Source: Bacillota bacterium (lineage in GTDB: Bacteria > Bacillota > UBA994). From it: 64,000 nt of DNA. The position numbers were made by a program, and so were the translations under genes. The stretch covers positions 1 to 64,000 of the forward strand of contig WSXW01000003.1 of NCBI GenBank assembly GCA_009773495.1, in the 5' to 3' direction. The notes beneath the pieces were generated by a model that saw nothing but the letters and a program-made list of their open reading frames with translations, did not search any database and was not told where the DNA came from. Shown one piece after another: positions 7,987-16,749 of the stretch (positions are counted from its first letter, which is position 1; each line of letters begins with the position of its first letter).

Positions 7987-9107
7987 CTCCGCCTAAAAAT
8001 TATGGTCCCTCCGAGAAAGCCCATAATACATAGTATTCCTATTATCCTAGGAGTGGTCACTAATGGTATATACACTGGGACAGTCAATGCCGTTCGGGCA
8101 ATTTCAACGCCGCCATTACGGATAATGATTTCCCCGACTACTTGTCCAGGTCTGAGTGGCGGTAGAAGGCGATCGGTGACTTTTACCTCAGTACTCAAGT
8201 TTAGCGTTTCAGAGGTCTTATAGACTCGCGCAACTTCCCCCTTGGCGATTAATAGTATCTCACCGGCTAAGGGAATGCGTGTAACGCCAATCGTCTGTTT
8301 ATCTCTCACGAGAACACGTCGGGTGTAGTTGCTAAAACCAAAATCCAATAAGCTTGCTGTGTCAGTCCACATGGATTGTCCTTGCGAACCAAGGATTACA
8401 CTTACGAGCGTTAAGCCGTCTTGTTCAGCTATAGTCAGAAGACATTGTCCCGCTGCATCGGTATATCCCGTTTTTCCTGCCTTCACGCCAAGGGTATTGA
8501 GCAGTTTATTTTGATTGTTTACGACTCGTCCATTTGCTAGTATGTACCGCTTGGTCGATGCTATTTCTAGATACAACGGCAGTGATGCTGCGTGCACACC
8601 CAAGATACTTAGGTCTTCTGCGGTTGAGTATTGGCCGTCTTCCGGCATGCCATGTGGATTTATAAAAAAGGAATTGGCCATACCTAGGCCAGTGGCCCGC
8701 TGATTCATCATCTCTGCAAAGCCGCTAATGCTGCCTCCCAAATGCTCCGCGATTGCTGCGGTTGCATCGTTAGCCGAGATTAGCATCGCTGCGTAGAGCA
8801 GCTCTCGCAATGAATAGACCTCTCCTGCCTTAATATACAGGGAGGAACCTCCGGCAGATGGCGCTGTTGCACTTACGGTGACTGGTTCGTCTAGTCGGCC
8901 CGATTCTATGGCGAGAACAGCCGTTAGAACTTTAGTAATACTAGCTGGCGAGTGGCGTGCAGCAGCGTTCTTACTATAAAGAGGAGTTTGCTGACCAACA
9001 GCTACTAGGATAGCGCGCGAAGCTACCACTGTTTGCGCACATACGAATTGGTTGAGGGTCAATACGCCCACTAAGGTAAAAATTACGACCCTGACAAGTT
9101 GTCGCAT
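7962..9107 (-). CDS. dacF: D-alanyl-D-alanine carboxypeptidase (DacF type)
   Basis: A 381-residue S11 penicillin-binding protein that trims the terminal D-Ala from peptidoglycan pentapeptides outside the membrane. A signal peptide ends near residue 24. The three catalytic motifs are present: SITK (SxxK) near 57, SAN near 114 and KTG near 214 (GVKAGKTGYT). After the catalytic domain comes a beta-rich C-terminal domain and one membrane helix (IIGILCIMGFLGGTIIF) followed by an RRRWR basic tail. It lies between spoIIM and ddl; DacF-type enzymes are often made in the forespore. Confidence 0.9.
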   Translation of the reverse strand: MRQLVRVVIFTLVGVLTLNQFVCAQTVVASRAILVAVGQQTPLYSKNAAARHSPASITKVLTAVLAIESGRLDEPVTVSATAPSAGGSSLYIKAGEVYSLRELLYAAMLISANDATAAIAEHLGGSISGFAEMMNQRATGLGMANSFFINPHGMPEDGQYSTAEDLSILGVHAASLPLYLEIASTKRYILANGRVVNNQNKLLNTLGVKAGKTGYTDAAGQCLLTIAEQDGLTLVSVILGSQGQSMWTDTASLLDFGFSNYTRRVLVRDKQTIGVTRIPLAGEILLIAKGEVARVYKTSETLNLSTEVKVTDRLLPPLRPGQVVGEIIIRNGGVEIARTALTVPVYIPLVTTPRIIGILCIMGFLGGTIIFRRRWRALNKK

Positions 9108-9219
9108 ATCGGTCTCCTTATTGTCGAAGTATGAGGAGAAAGCAATGTACGTGTCGTATTGGGTCTATTTCCCAGGCAATCTGCGCTCTCCCTCAGTAAT
9201 TTTAGCATAAATGCTAAGT

Positions 9220-9846
9220 CTAAAATAGGGTTAAGGCTGCCTTAATAAAAACGGGCGTAATGAAGACTTCCACGAGGCTGGCTGCAGCCATCAGTAACAA
9301 GAATAGTACGGTGTTCGCGCTGTACTGAACAGCGGGTGATGTATTTTTGCGCAGCCCCACTCTATGCTTGCCGCCAAAAATGACAGAGAACGAAAAACAA
9401 ATGCCCAGCGCACCCAACCCTACCAGGGCGGGAACAACGATTAGATTGTGTGGAATTATCGAGGCCAGAGCGAATAGGAAGCCTTTGAGGCCCAGTTCAT
9501 CTACTAGAAAACCCACACTAAAACCAATTACGAATCCCCGCGCAAAGATCAGGCCAATAATCACCGGTACTCCGAAAACTATGAGACCGCATAACCACAT
9601 CAGGACAACAGTCTGAAAATTCATCCATACAACGCTTTGCCAAGTCGCTGCCTCTAGTTTGCCCACCATCATGGTTTCAAAATAGGTGTTAATATAACCG
9701 ATTAAGTCTTGTTTTTGGTGAAAGGTTATAGCCTTTACCGTAACTGCTCCAGAGACAGTTCCGATCACGAATACTAGGCAGGCTATAGCATAGGCCAACC
9801 ATCGCTGACGAATATGTTCTGCAAAGCCAAATCCTCTGCGACTCAT
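9220..9846 (-). CDS. spoIIM: Stage II sporulation protein M
   Basis: A 208-residue polytopic membrane protein of the SpoIIM family (about five hydrophobic segments, including WMNFQTVVLMWLCGLIVFG and the conserved IPHNLIVVPAL motif). In sporulating Bacillota SpoIIM joins SpoIID and SpoIIP in the engulfment complex that remodels septal peptidoglycan. ATG start follows a poly-G ribosome site. It is the first gene of a minus-strand operon running into dacF and ddl. A 12-bp palindrome TTTAGTACTAAA (9870-9881) sits between it and the divergent microprotein gene. Confidence 0.93.
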   Translation of the reverse strand: MSRRGFGFAEHIRQRWLAYAIACLVFVIGTVSGAVTVKAITFHQKQDLIGYINTYFETMMVGKLEAATWQSVVWMNFQTVVLMWLCGLIVFGVPVIIGLIFARGFVIGFSVGFLVDELGLKGFLFALASIIPHNLIVVPALVGLGALGICFSFSVIFGGKHRVGLRKNTSPAVQYSANTVLFLLLMAAASLVEVFITPVFIKAALTLF

Positions 9847-9935
9847 GTACAGCCCCCCCCTTCTGCATGTTTAGTACTAAATACTATAAGGTATGCGGGA
9901 AGCGTGGCCTTCATAAGCTAGGGTGAGGTGATTTG

Positions 9936-10070
9936 ATGAAAATCTTTGTCCGCGCTTCATCCTTAGTAATAAAAGGTACTACGTCTAGCATTATGCGTCA
10001 GTTGCGGGAGATGGCAAAGACTTATCCCCATATGACCTTACTTGAGTACATCAAACACCGTCTAAATTAG
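9936..10070 (+). CDS. 44-residue microprotein, MciZ-like candidate
   Basis: A 45-codon plus-strand frame with a strong ribosome site (GTGAGGTG, five bases before ATG), divergent from spoIIM. The protein begins MKIFVRASSLVIKG and ends LLEYIKHRLN. Its layout matches what I remember of Bacillus MciZ, a 40-residue sporulation inhibitor of FtsZ: a short beta segment ending V-x-G, then I-x3-L-[RK]-E-x2-[RK]-T-[FY], then an aromatic followed by I near the end. Here these are VIKG, SIMRQLREMAKTY and LLEYI. Identity is low, so the assignment is a hypothesis. The divergence from spoIIM supports a sporulation or division role. Below usual gene-calling size limits. Confidence 0.6.
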   Translation: MKIFVRASSLVIKGTTSSIMRQLREMAKTYPHMTLLEYIKHRLN

Positions 10071-10179
10071 GATCGAAGTCAGCGTTATGGGTTAAGTACA
10101 GTATGCCTCCGCTGAATTCCTTCCTGCCGCTGTCTATGTTCTGTCAACGAGGAACAAGGCACTAGAAACTAGGAACAGA

Positions 10180-10211
10180 ACAAAGGCGAGAGTATATGCT
10201 CCCGCCCTTGT
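10180..10211 (-). terminator. Probable terminator of the vor-buk operon
   Basis: Imperfect hairpin (ACAAGGGCGGGAG pairing with CTCTCGCCTTTGT) just past the gamma-subunit stop codon. The T-run after the stem is short, so efficiency is uncertain. The rest of 10071-10179 holds only a word-like repeat around 10149-10186. Confidence 0.5.
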
Positions 10212-10215
10212 TTCA

Positions 10216-10752
10216 TTATTTAACTAGCTCTCTGCCGCGGGCTATGGCCTCTAAGTTTAACGGCAGTAGATCTTGGCGGTGAGCCGGCAAGGCCTTCTTT
10301 AAGGCGGCTTCTACCGCAGAAGTACTTACTGCTTCAGTAGCAGCGAGTAACGCCCCCAACATTACCATATTCGCTACACGGGTGTTACCAAGCTCTGCTG
10401 CTATTTCATTAGCAGGGATGGCAATTAAACGCACATCTGTGCGGGTAGGAGCTCTGTGGATAAGGGAGCTATTGTAGATAAGCACCCCGCCTGGCTTAAC
10501 TAGGGGTTCAAACTTGTCTAGCGAAGGCAGGTTCATGGCGATAACTGCCTTCGGCTCAGATACAACCGGTGAACCTACAGGTGCATCCGAAACGATTACG
10601 GTGCAGTTAGCTGTACCACCGCGCATTTCAGGGCCGTAAGCGGGCATCCATGATACCTGTTTATTGTCTACCATCCCGGCGTAAGTCAGTAGCTGACCCA
10701 TGAGCATAACGCCCTGTCCACCAAATCCGGCCATAATCACATCAAGTATCAT
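10216..10752 (-). CDS. 2-oxoacid:ferredoxin oxidoreductase, gamma subunit
   Basis: A 178-residue subunit with the [14 protein letters not shown] start and [14 protein letters not shown] segment that define the gamma domain. With the alpha, beta and delta subunits it forms a four-subunit enzyme that oxidatively decarboxylates a 2-oxoacid to acyl-CoA, reducing ferredoxin. ATGA overlap with the beta gene implies coupled translation. It is the last gene of the operon. The neighbouring ptb and buk genes point to branched-chain keto acids as substrates. Confidence 0.9.
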   Translation of the reverse strand: MILDVIMAGFGGQGVMLMGQLLTYAGMVDNKQVSWMPAYGPEMRGGTANCTVIVSDAPVGSPVVSEPKAVIAMNLPSLDKFEPLVKPGGVLIYNSSLIHRAPTRTDVRLIAIPANEIAAELGNTRVANMVMLGALLAATEAVSTSAVEAALKKALPAHRQDLLPLNLEAIARGRELVK

Positions 10753-11501
10753 TTTTTTTCACCTGCCTCGATGTCCTTAATTTCGCCTAAGGGGAAGTAA
10801 GGCAGCATCTCGGATTTTACTTTATTGAGCGCCTCAATAGGGGTGATTCCCCAGTTAGTGGGACAAGTTGAGAGAATTTCGACTAGCGTAAACCCTTTGC
10901 CGGCTAACTGATACTCAAAAGCCTTCTTAATGGCTTTGCGAGCCCTAACGATATTAGCTACATTATGAACGGACACTCGCGCAATATAGGCGGGGCCGTC
11001 CAGGGTCGCTAGCATTTCTGATATTCTAATGGGGAAACCTTGTTTACTGGTATCGCGGCCGTAGGGGGATGTTGTGGTCTTGTCGCCTGGTAAGGTCGTA
11101 GGAGCCATCTGGCCACCAGTCATACCATAAATGCCATTGTTGACGAAGATGGTAGTAATCTGTTCGCTACGTGCCGCGGCATGCACAATTTCGGCACAAC
11201 CGATGGAAGCCAAGTCGCCGTCTCCCTGGTAGGTAAATACGGCAGAGTCAGGGCACACGCGCTTAATACCAGTGGCAACTGCAGGCGCACGGCCGTGAGC
11301 AGCCTGCTGCATATCGCAAGTAAAGTAGTTATAGGCCAACACTGCGCAACCTACGGGTGCTACACCAATAGTCTTATCTACGATGCCTAATTCATCTATA
11401 ACCTCGGCGATTAACCTGTGAATAATACCGTGGGTACAGCCGGGGCAATAGTGGGTAGGTACGTCAGCTAGAGCTTTCGGACGTTCAAAAACTTTAACCA
11501 C
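10749..11501 (-). CDS. 2-oxoacid:ferredoxin oxidoreductase, beta subunit (TPP-binding)
   Basis: A 250-residue thiamine-pyrophosphate subunit: [15 protein letters not shown] near the N-terminus and the [15 protein letters not shown]...[13 protein letters not shown] segment that binds Mg-TPP. It performs the decarboxylation step in the complex. GTG start shares its G with the alpha-subunit TAG stop; AGGGGGTG lies upstream. Part of the Vor-type cluster with alpha and delta. Confidence 0.92.
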   Translation of the reverse strand: MVKVFERPKALADVPTHYCPGCTHGIIHRLIAEVIDELGIVDKTIGVAPVGCAVLAYNYFTCDMQQAAHGRAPAVATGIKRVCPDSAVFTYQGDGDLASIGCAEIVHAAARSEQITTIFVNNGIYGMTGGQMAPTTLPGDKTTTSPYGRDTSKQGFPIRISEMLATLDGPAYIARVSVHNVANIVRARKAIKKAFEYQLAGKGFTLVEILSTCPTNWGITPIEALNKVKSEMLPYFPLGEIKDIEAGEKK

Positions 11502-12568
11502 TATTTTGCACCCCCTAGGATCTCTCTTACTTGAGCCGCAATCTCCTCAGGCGCGGGAACAATGCCGCCCATACGACCATAGAAATAAACAGGCTTACAG
11601 CCATTTACGGTTAAACGCACATCTTCTACCATCTGACCGGCACTCATTTCCACTGTCAAGAAGCTCTTTACAGTAGGAATAACCTTTTCAAAATCCTTAA
11701 CGGGGAACGGCCACAAAGAAATTGGCCTAATTAGCCCGACTTTTAGCCCTTCTTGCCTGAGCTGAGTTACAGCGGTTTTAGCTATACGGGCAGTTGAACC
11801 GTAAGCCACGATAGCAAGTTCGGCATCATCACAGTCAACGATCTCAGCCTTTTGCTCCGCTTCCACAATGCGGGCGTATTTCTCTTGTAGCCTGATATTG
11901 TGTTCTTCTAGTCCATGCGGGTCCAAAACTAACGAATTGATGATATTGGTTTTCCCGCCGTGATTACGAAGGCCATTTGTGGCCCATTCTTTAGCGGGCA
12001 GTTCCCGTAGTTTTGTAGCTTTGAACTCAACGGGTTCCATCATTTGCCCTAGGAGGCCGTCGCCTAAAATGAGCACTGGATTGCGGTAGTAGTCAGCAAG
12101 GTCAAAGGCTTCCGTTACTAGGTCCACAGCCTCTTGTAAATTGGCCGGGGCAAGTACAATTAGTCTGTAATCACCATGTCCTCCACCCTTAACAGACTGG
12201 AAATAGTCTCCCTGACCAGGCTGGATTCCACCTAATCCCGGACCTCCGCGAACGATGTTGACAATTACAGCTGGCAATTCTGCACCAGCAATGTAGGAGA
12301 TGCCCTCCTGCTTTAGGCTAATACCAGGGCTAGATGAAGAAGTCATGGCCCGTGCACCAGCTCCAGCTGCCCCATATACCATATTAATCGCAGCTATTTC
12401 ACTCTCGGCTTGCACAAAGGTGCCATCTACTTGAGGCATACGACGTGACATATACTCAGGCAACTCGTTTTGCGGGGTTATGGGGTAACCAAAGAAAAAG
12501 CGGCAACCTGCCTTAATGGCTGCTTCCCCTATCGCCTCGTTGCCCTTCATTAAAATGCGTTCGCCCAT
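11501..12568 (-). CDS. 2-oxoacid:ferredoxin oxidoreductase, alpha subunit (VorB type)
   Basis: A 355-residue alpha subunit starting [20 protein letters not shown], with [20 protein letters not shown] and [20 protein letters not shown]. From memory these match proteins annotated as 3-methyl-2-oxobutanoate dehydrogenase subunit VorB. That fits the adjacent ptb and buk genes, which would convert isobutyryl- or isovaleryl-CoA to the acid with ATP formation. Start chosen at the ATG after GGAGGAGACT; the longer frame overlaps the delta gene. 2-oxoglutarate remains possible as substrate. Confidence 0.9.
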   Translation of the reverse strand: MGERILMKGNEAIGEAAIKAGCRFFFGYPITPQNELPEYMSRRMPQVDGTFVQAESEIAAINMVYGAAGAGARAMTSSSSPGISLKQEGISYIAGAELPAVIVNIVRGGPGLGGIQPGQGDYFQSVKGGGHGDYRLIVLAPANLQEAVDLVTEAFDLADYYRNPVLILGDGLLGQMMEPVEFKATKLRELPAKEWATNGLRNHGGKTNIINSLVLDPHGLEEHNIRLQEKYARIVEAEQKAEIVDCDDAELAIVAYGSTARIAKTAVTQLRQEGLKVGLIRPISLWPFPVKDFEKVIPTVKSFLTVEMSAGQMVEDVRLTVNGCKPVYFYGRMGGIVPAPEEIAAQVREILGGAK

Positions 12569-12579
12569 AGTCTCTCCTC

Positions 12580-12783
12580 CTACTTCTCTACTTCGATTAC
12601 TGCGTCCGGACAGATGCGGGCGCAAGCTGCACAAGCAATGCACTTTTTCATATCACTCACGGTAGCTGGTCGAAAACCCTTGCTGTTGATCTTGTCTGCC
12701 ATGACCACAATCTTGACGGGGCACACAGTGGTACATAGTTCACAGCCTTTGCACCTTTCTTCGGTGAATGTCACCTTTCCCAT
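12580..12783 (-). CDS. 2-oxoacid:ferredoxin oxidoreductase, delta subunit (2x[4Fe-4S])
   Basis: A 67-residue ferredoxin-like subunit with two cysteine motifs, CKGCELCTTVCP and CIACAACARICP, each binding a [4Fe-4S] cluster that passes electrons from TPP to ferredoxin. It is the first of the four subunit genes (delta-alpha-beta-gamma), 11 bases before alpha. ATG after AGGAGGTTCTGAC. Confidence 0.92.
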   Translation of the reverse strand: MGKVTFTEERCKGCELCTTVCPVKIVVMADKINSKGFRPATVSDMKKCIACAACARICPDAVIEVEK

Positions 12784-12796
12784 GTCAGAACCTCCT

Positions 12797-13498
12797 CTAT
12801 ATTTTGTCAGGCTCCTTCCATGGCGGCCTCATCGATAACCGCAAGGGAAGGACGGGGTATTCGGGTAGCAAGCGTGTGACCTCTTCAACTAACTCAGGTA
12901 CACACGCGGTGAACACTGTCTCGATACCAGTCAAAGCGGTAACTTCTGTGAGCAACTGCTGACCTCTAACTAAATCAGACGCTTGGGTATACTCCATGAT
13001 GTTCGCATTGTTGCACAAACCGGTGACGGTCAAACGGGACTTCTGTTCAATTAAGCGCAGTAACTCTGCTACATCCCTTGCCGTTCTGGTGTGCGGTCTA
13101 TTGGGGTTTACCACCAAGTACAGGTCGTATGGCGTCGTACTAAGGTCGTGCTTGAACCGACCTAAAGCCCTCGCACCTGCAGGGTCCCCCCCTACATCAA
13201 TCACTACGTCTTGGGTTTGATCTAAGATGCTGCCGCCAATGGAAGGGGGCAAAGCAGGTAAGTCTGCCGTACGCAAGGCACCTTCAGGCGCGATGACGTG
13301 GACGCCTCGAGCGGCTAGCTCAACTATTCTATCTCGACTGCGAAAGTACGGGTTAACGATATCTAAGTCCACTAAGGCTATAGGGTTTTCGCGTGCGCTC
13401 GCACTCTTAGCCAAGGCTAGATTAATGGAAACCTCAGTCTTACCACTCCCGTACCCGCCAGTAATAATCGTTACTCTGTGACGCCAAAATTTAGGCAT
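12797..13498 (-). CDS. P-loop ATPase (CobQ/MinD-like) of the vor-buk operon
   Basis: A 233-residue nucleotide-binding protein with Walker A GGYGSGKTE near residue 15 and LVDLDIVNPYFRSRD, where the Asp is placed as in MinD/ParA-type ATPases. The middle holds DVVIDVGGDPAGARALG. From memory such proteins are often encoded with Vor-type oxidoreductases in Clostridia; the function is not established and could be metal-cluster or subunit assembly. It lies 13 bases upstream of the delta subunit and overlaps the preceding buk by 8 bases. Confidence 0.7.
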   Translation of the reverse strand: MPKFWRHRVTIITGGYGSGKTEVSINLALAKSASARENPIALVDLDIVNPYFRSRDRIVELAARGVHVIAPEGALRTADLPALPPSIGGSILDQTQDVVIDVGGDPAGARALGRFKHDLSTTPYDLYLVVNPNRPHTRTARDVAELLRLIEQKSRLTVTGLCNNANIMEYTQASDLVRGQQLLTEVTALTGIETVFTACVPELVEEVTRLLPEYPVLPLRLSMRPPWKEPDKI

Positions 13499-14573
13499 AG
13501 ATCTGAGCTGTCTCCTGACCCATCAGCACACGCAGTGCCCCCTCACACAGCGCGATCATTTCATCTTCTCCAGGCATAACTTCCACAGGACCGATAAACT
13601 GTACTGCTTCCTTAACCCAAGGTATGAGGTACTCCTGATCGTATGCTAAGCCGCCCGTAATAATAATTGCGTCAACTTGGCCGCGAAGTACCGTGGCCAT
13701 AGCCCCGATTTCTTTGGCCACTTGATAGGCTAAGGCCTTAAACACCAAGCGTGCCTGATCGTCCTGGGCCTCGATTCGGCGACGCACTTCTCGACCGTCA
13801 TTAGTACCTAAGTAGGCTATAAGGCCACCTTGGCCAGTGAGCATCTTCTTAATGTCACCTTGAGTGTATTTGCCACTAAAGCACAAACGAGCAAGGTCGC
13901 CCACAGGGAGGCTTCCACTTCTCTCTGGGGAAAATGGTCCGTCTCCGTCTAAGGCGTTATTCACGTCAATTACCTTGCCGTTTTCATGTGCTCCGACAGA
14001 GATTCCGCCCCCCAGATGTGCAATAATCAGGTTCAATTCTTCGTAGTTGGTGCCCTTAGACTGCGCATAACGCTTAGCAACAGCTTTCTGATTCAAGGCG
14101 TGAAAAATGCTCTTGCGTTCGATTAGGGGGTGCCCCGAAATACGGGCAATAGGTTGCATTTCGTCGACAACCACAGGGTCAACAATAAAGGCAGGAATAT
14201 TAAGAGCAGAGGCGAAATCCTTGGCGAGGAGTCCTCCTAGGTTAGAGGCGTGTTCACCCCGCTCTGCCTGTTTTAAATCACTTGCCATAAGTTCGTTGAC
14301 CGTATAGGTCCCACCGGGGATAGGCTTTAAGAGACCACCGCGCCCCACTACAGCGGTTAATTTTTGCATCGGGAACTCTTGGGAGGCGATGAATTTAGTA
14401 ATCGCCTCCCGGCGAAACTGGTACTGGTCCGCTATGCGGGGGTACGGTGTCAGTTCCTGAGCGGCATGGCGCAGCGTCTCTTCAAAAAGAAGCAGGTTAC
14501 CCTCGAATACAGCGACCTTAGTAGAGGTAGAGCCAGGGTTAATACACAGGATAAATTCCTTGTCAGTAGTCAT
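13491..14573 (-). CDS. buk: Butyrate kinase (copy 1)
   Basis: Converts butyryl- or branched-chain acyl-phosphate plus ADP to acid plus ATP. A 360-residue acetokinase-family protein with CINPGSTSTKVAVFE, VVGRGGLLKPIPGGTY, LIIAHLGGGISVGAH, FSPERSGSLPVGDL and IIITGGLAYD. ATG with AGGAAG upstream. It follows ptb by two bases and is itself followed by the P-loop ATPase. A second copy lies beyond ptb at 15472, which suggests different chain preferences or different expression. Confidence 0.93.
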   Translation of the reverse strand: MTTDKEFILCINPGSTSTKVAVFEGNLLLFEETLRHAAQELTPYPRIADQYQFRREAITKFIASQEFPMQKLTAVVGRGGLLKPIPGGTYTVNELMASDLKQAERGEHASNLGGLLAKDFASALNIPAFIVDPVVVDEMQPIARISGHPLIERKSIFHALNQKAVAKRYAQSKGTNYEELNLIIAHLGGGISVGAHENGKVIDVNNALDGDGPFSPERSGSLPVGDLARLCFSGKYTQGDIKKMLTGQGGLIAYLGTNDGREVRRRIEAQDDQARLVFKALAYQVAKEIGAMATVLRGQVDAIIITGGLAYDQEYLIPWVKEAVQFIGPVEVMPGEDEMIALCEGALRVLMGQETAQIYA

Positions 14574-14575
14574 GG

Positions 14576-15478
14576 CTACTTCCTAGCGGCTACGGAGGCG
14601 CAAGCTATGGAGAGTAGTTTTGCCTCATGAGAGTCGGAACGCGAGGTGAGAACGATTGGCGCAGCGGCTCCGGCGATGAGTCCGGCAACCTTGGCATTAG
14701 CCAAATAAACAAGCGTCTTGTATAAGACGTTACCGACCTCAATGTACGGAACAACTAGGACATCAACGTCGCCAGAAACCTCTGACTTAATGCCTTTGTG
14801 TTTTGCCGCCTCGGCGCTAATCGCCCCATCAAAGGCTAGTGGTCCATGTACAATACAATTCGTAAGCTCTCCCCGTTCTGCCATGGCTTGTAGCTCGGCT
14901 GCGTCGACAGTTGCTGGCATCTTGGGGTTAACCAGCTCGAGAGCTGCAATAGCTGCGACCTTTGGCGTCTTGATGCCTAGGGCCCGCGCAATGTCCACTG
15001 CGTTCTGGGTTATCTCAGCTTTCTGCTTAAGATCCGGAGCTATGTTCTGCCCACCATCGCTCATAAAGAGTAGTTTATGGTATGTTGGTACTTCGAAGAC
15101 AGCTACATGACTAAGCACTCTGCCGGTCCTTAGGCCGTTATCTTTGTCTAGTACAGCCCTCAAGATATCAGCTGTGCCGATCAGACCTTTCATTAACATA
15201 TGAGCACGACCTTCGCGTACGAGTGAAACGGCTAATTTAGCCGCCTGGACATTGTCCGTTTCGTTTTGAATCTCGAGCGAGGTGATGTCAAAACCTACTT
15301 CTTCGGCAATCGAGCGTATCTTTACGGCATCGCCAACTAGAATAGCCTCAGCTATGCCAGCTTCCTGCGCGTCTTTGATAGCAGATAGTACGTCTGCGTC
15401 CTGGGCAACCGCAACTGCAATCGTGCGCCGTGGGCCTTGCTTTGCTGCAGCAAGGACTTCTGAAAAGTTTTTTAGCAT
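14576..15478 (-). CDS. ptb: Phosphate butyryltransferase
   Basis: Exchanges CoA for phosphate on butyryl-CoA or related acyl-CoAs, supplying the acyl-phosphate for butyrate kinase. A 300-residue Pta/Ptb-fold protein with RRTIAVAVAQDADVLSAI at the start, LMKGLIGTADILRAVLD, LLFMSDGGQNIAPDLKQK and LVVPYIEVGNVLYKTLVY. Length is typical. ATG with AGGAGGGG; overlaps the upstream buk copy by seven bases. The gene is framed by two kinase genes. Confidence 0.93.
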   Translation of the reverse strand: MLKNFSEVLAAAKQGPRRTIAVAVAQDADVLSAIKDAQEAGIAEAILVGDAVKIRSIAEEVGFDITSLEIQNETDNVQAAKLAVSLVREGRAHMLMKGLIGTADILRAVLDKDNGLRTGRVLSHVAVFEVPTYHKLLFMSDGGQNIAPDLKQKAEITQNAVDIARALGIKTPKVAAIAALELVNPKMPATVDAAELQAMAERGELTNCIVHGPLAFDGAISAEAAKHKGIKSEVSGDVDVLVVPYIEVGNVLYKTLVYLANAKVAGLIAGAAAPIVLTSRSDSHEAKLLSIACASVAARK

Positions 15479-16569
15479 TTTAGCCCCTCCTGTTTATATA
15501 TTTGAGGTTTTTCTTCTTGAGATAAAACACGGCAAGCGCCTTCAGCAAGTGCCAGCATTTCATCTTCTCCCGGGTAGACTTTTACAGGAGCAATGAATTT
15601 AACATAGTCTGTGACTGCTTGAGTTAGTCGTTCTGAGTTTGCCAACCCTCCGGTAAGAACAATGGCATCTACTACACCCATTAACACAGTAGCCATTGCC
15701 CCAATCTCCTTTGCTATTTGAAACGCCATGGCTTGCATAATGGTTTTAGCTTTAGTATCTCCCTCGTCTGCTCTGCGGTAAGCTTCTCTAGCATCATTTG
15801 TCCCGAGGTATGCAACCATGCCGCCTTGACCAGAGATAAGCTTTAGCACTTCCCTTTCAGTATACTCGCCGCTAAAGCACAGCGATACCAAGTCGCCGCA
15901 GGGCAAGCTCCCTGTGCGTTCAGGTGAAAAAGGCCCCATTTCGTTTGCATTATTTACGTCAACTATTTTGCCGTCTCGTAGTGGAACGACAGAGATGCCG
16001 CCTCCTAAGTGTACCATAATAAGCTTTGTGGCCTCAAAGCGAACTCCCATATCTTGTGATACGCGTCTAGCAACAGCCTTTATGTTGAGGGCATGACCTA
16101 AGCTGCGTCGCGTGATGGCGGGATGTCCGGAAATACGGGCTACGTCATCAAATTCATCAACAGCTACAGGATCCACAACAAAGCTAGGTATGTTGTACTG
16201 CTCTGCAATACCGCGCGCTAATAGTCCGCCTAGGTTCGAGGCATGCTGACCCTGCACACCCCTTTTCAGATCGGAGAGCATATGGTCGCTAACAATATAA
16301 GTGCCGCCTCTTAGTGGCTTAAGTAGACCTCCCCGACCAACTACAGCGTCTAAACGTGCGTTGGTGCCAAGTTGAGGGAGGTTAGCCTTCAAAAACTCTT
16401 GAACCGCTTGCAAGCGAAACTGATACTGCTCAGAAATCGTGGGGAATTGGGCTAGTTCACTGGCAGAATGACTAAGGTTCTCCTGTTTAGAGCCGGTGGT
16501 CCCAACGAAAAGAGCAACCTTAGTTGAAGTGCTGCCTGGGTTAATAACTAGCAGGGAATGGTTGTACAT
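15472..16569 (-). CDS. buk: Butyrate kinase (copy 2)
   Basis: A 365-residue paralogue of the copy at 13491, with the same motifs (VINPGSTSTKVALF, VVGRGGLLKPLRGGTY, IMVHLGGGISVVPL, FSPERTGSLPCGDL, IVLTGGLANS). Differences are spread over the whole length, so this is an old duplication rather than a recent repeat. It is the first gene of the operon, with a strong GGAGGAGG ribosome site, and is probably the most highly expressed. Confidence 0.93.
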   Translation of the reverse strand: MYNHSLLVINPGSTSTKVALFVGTTGSKQENLSHSASELAQFPTISEQYQFRLQAVQEFLKANLPQLGTNARLDAVVGRGGLLKPLRGGTYIVSDHMLSDLKRGVQGQHASNLGGLLARGIAEQYNIPSFVVDPVAVDEFDDVARISGHPAITRRSLGHALNIKAVARRVSQDMGVRFEATKLIMVHLGGGISVVPLRDGKIVDVNNANEMGPFSPERTGSLPCGDLVSLCFSGEYTEREVLKLISGQGGMVAYLGTNDAREAYRRADEGDTKAKTIMQAMAFQIAKEIGAMATVLMGVVDAIVLTGGLANSERLTQAVTDYVKFIAPVKVYPGEDEMLALAEGACRVLSQEEKPQIYKQEGLKC

Positions 16570-16712
16570 TCGCTAACCTCCTCCAAGTTGTACAGTTTAC
16601 GTTCTGAAACATACTATTCTTCCCTTGATACGTAAAACCTTTTGAAAGAAAATTGCGTGTTTTGTCGTTCCTTGTAAACAGGAACTAAGAACGAGGAACG
16701 GTCCATGGTCAA

Positions 16713-16744
16713 TAAAAAAAGCACACAGTGAGCTGTGCGCTTTT
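16713..16744 (-). terminator. Rho-independent terminator of spo0A
   Basis: Stem AAAGCGCACAG / CTGTGTGCTTT with a TCA-type loop followed on the minus strand by a run of seven Ts. It separates spo0A from the buk operon. Confidence 0.85.
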
Positions 16745-16749
16745 ACTCA

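Noticed and set aside
9870-9881. TTTAGTACTAAA palindrome as a firm operator between spoIIM and the microprotein gene
   Set aside because: A single 12-bp palindrome in AT-rich intergenic DNA is expected by chance too often; noted in the spoIIM entry only.
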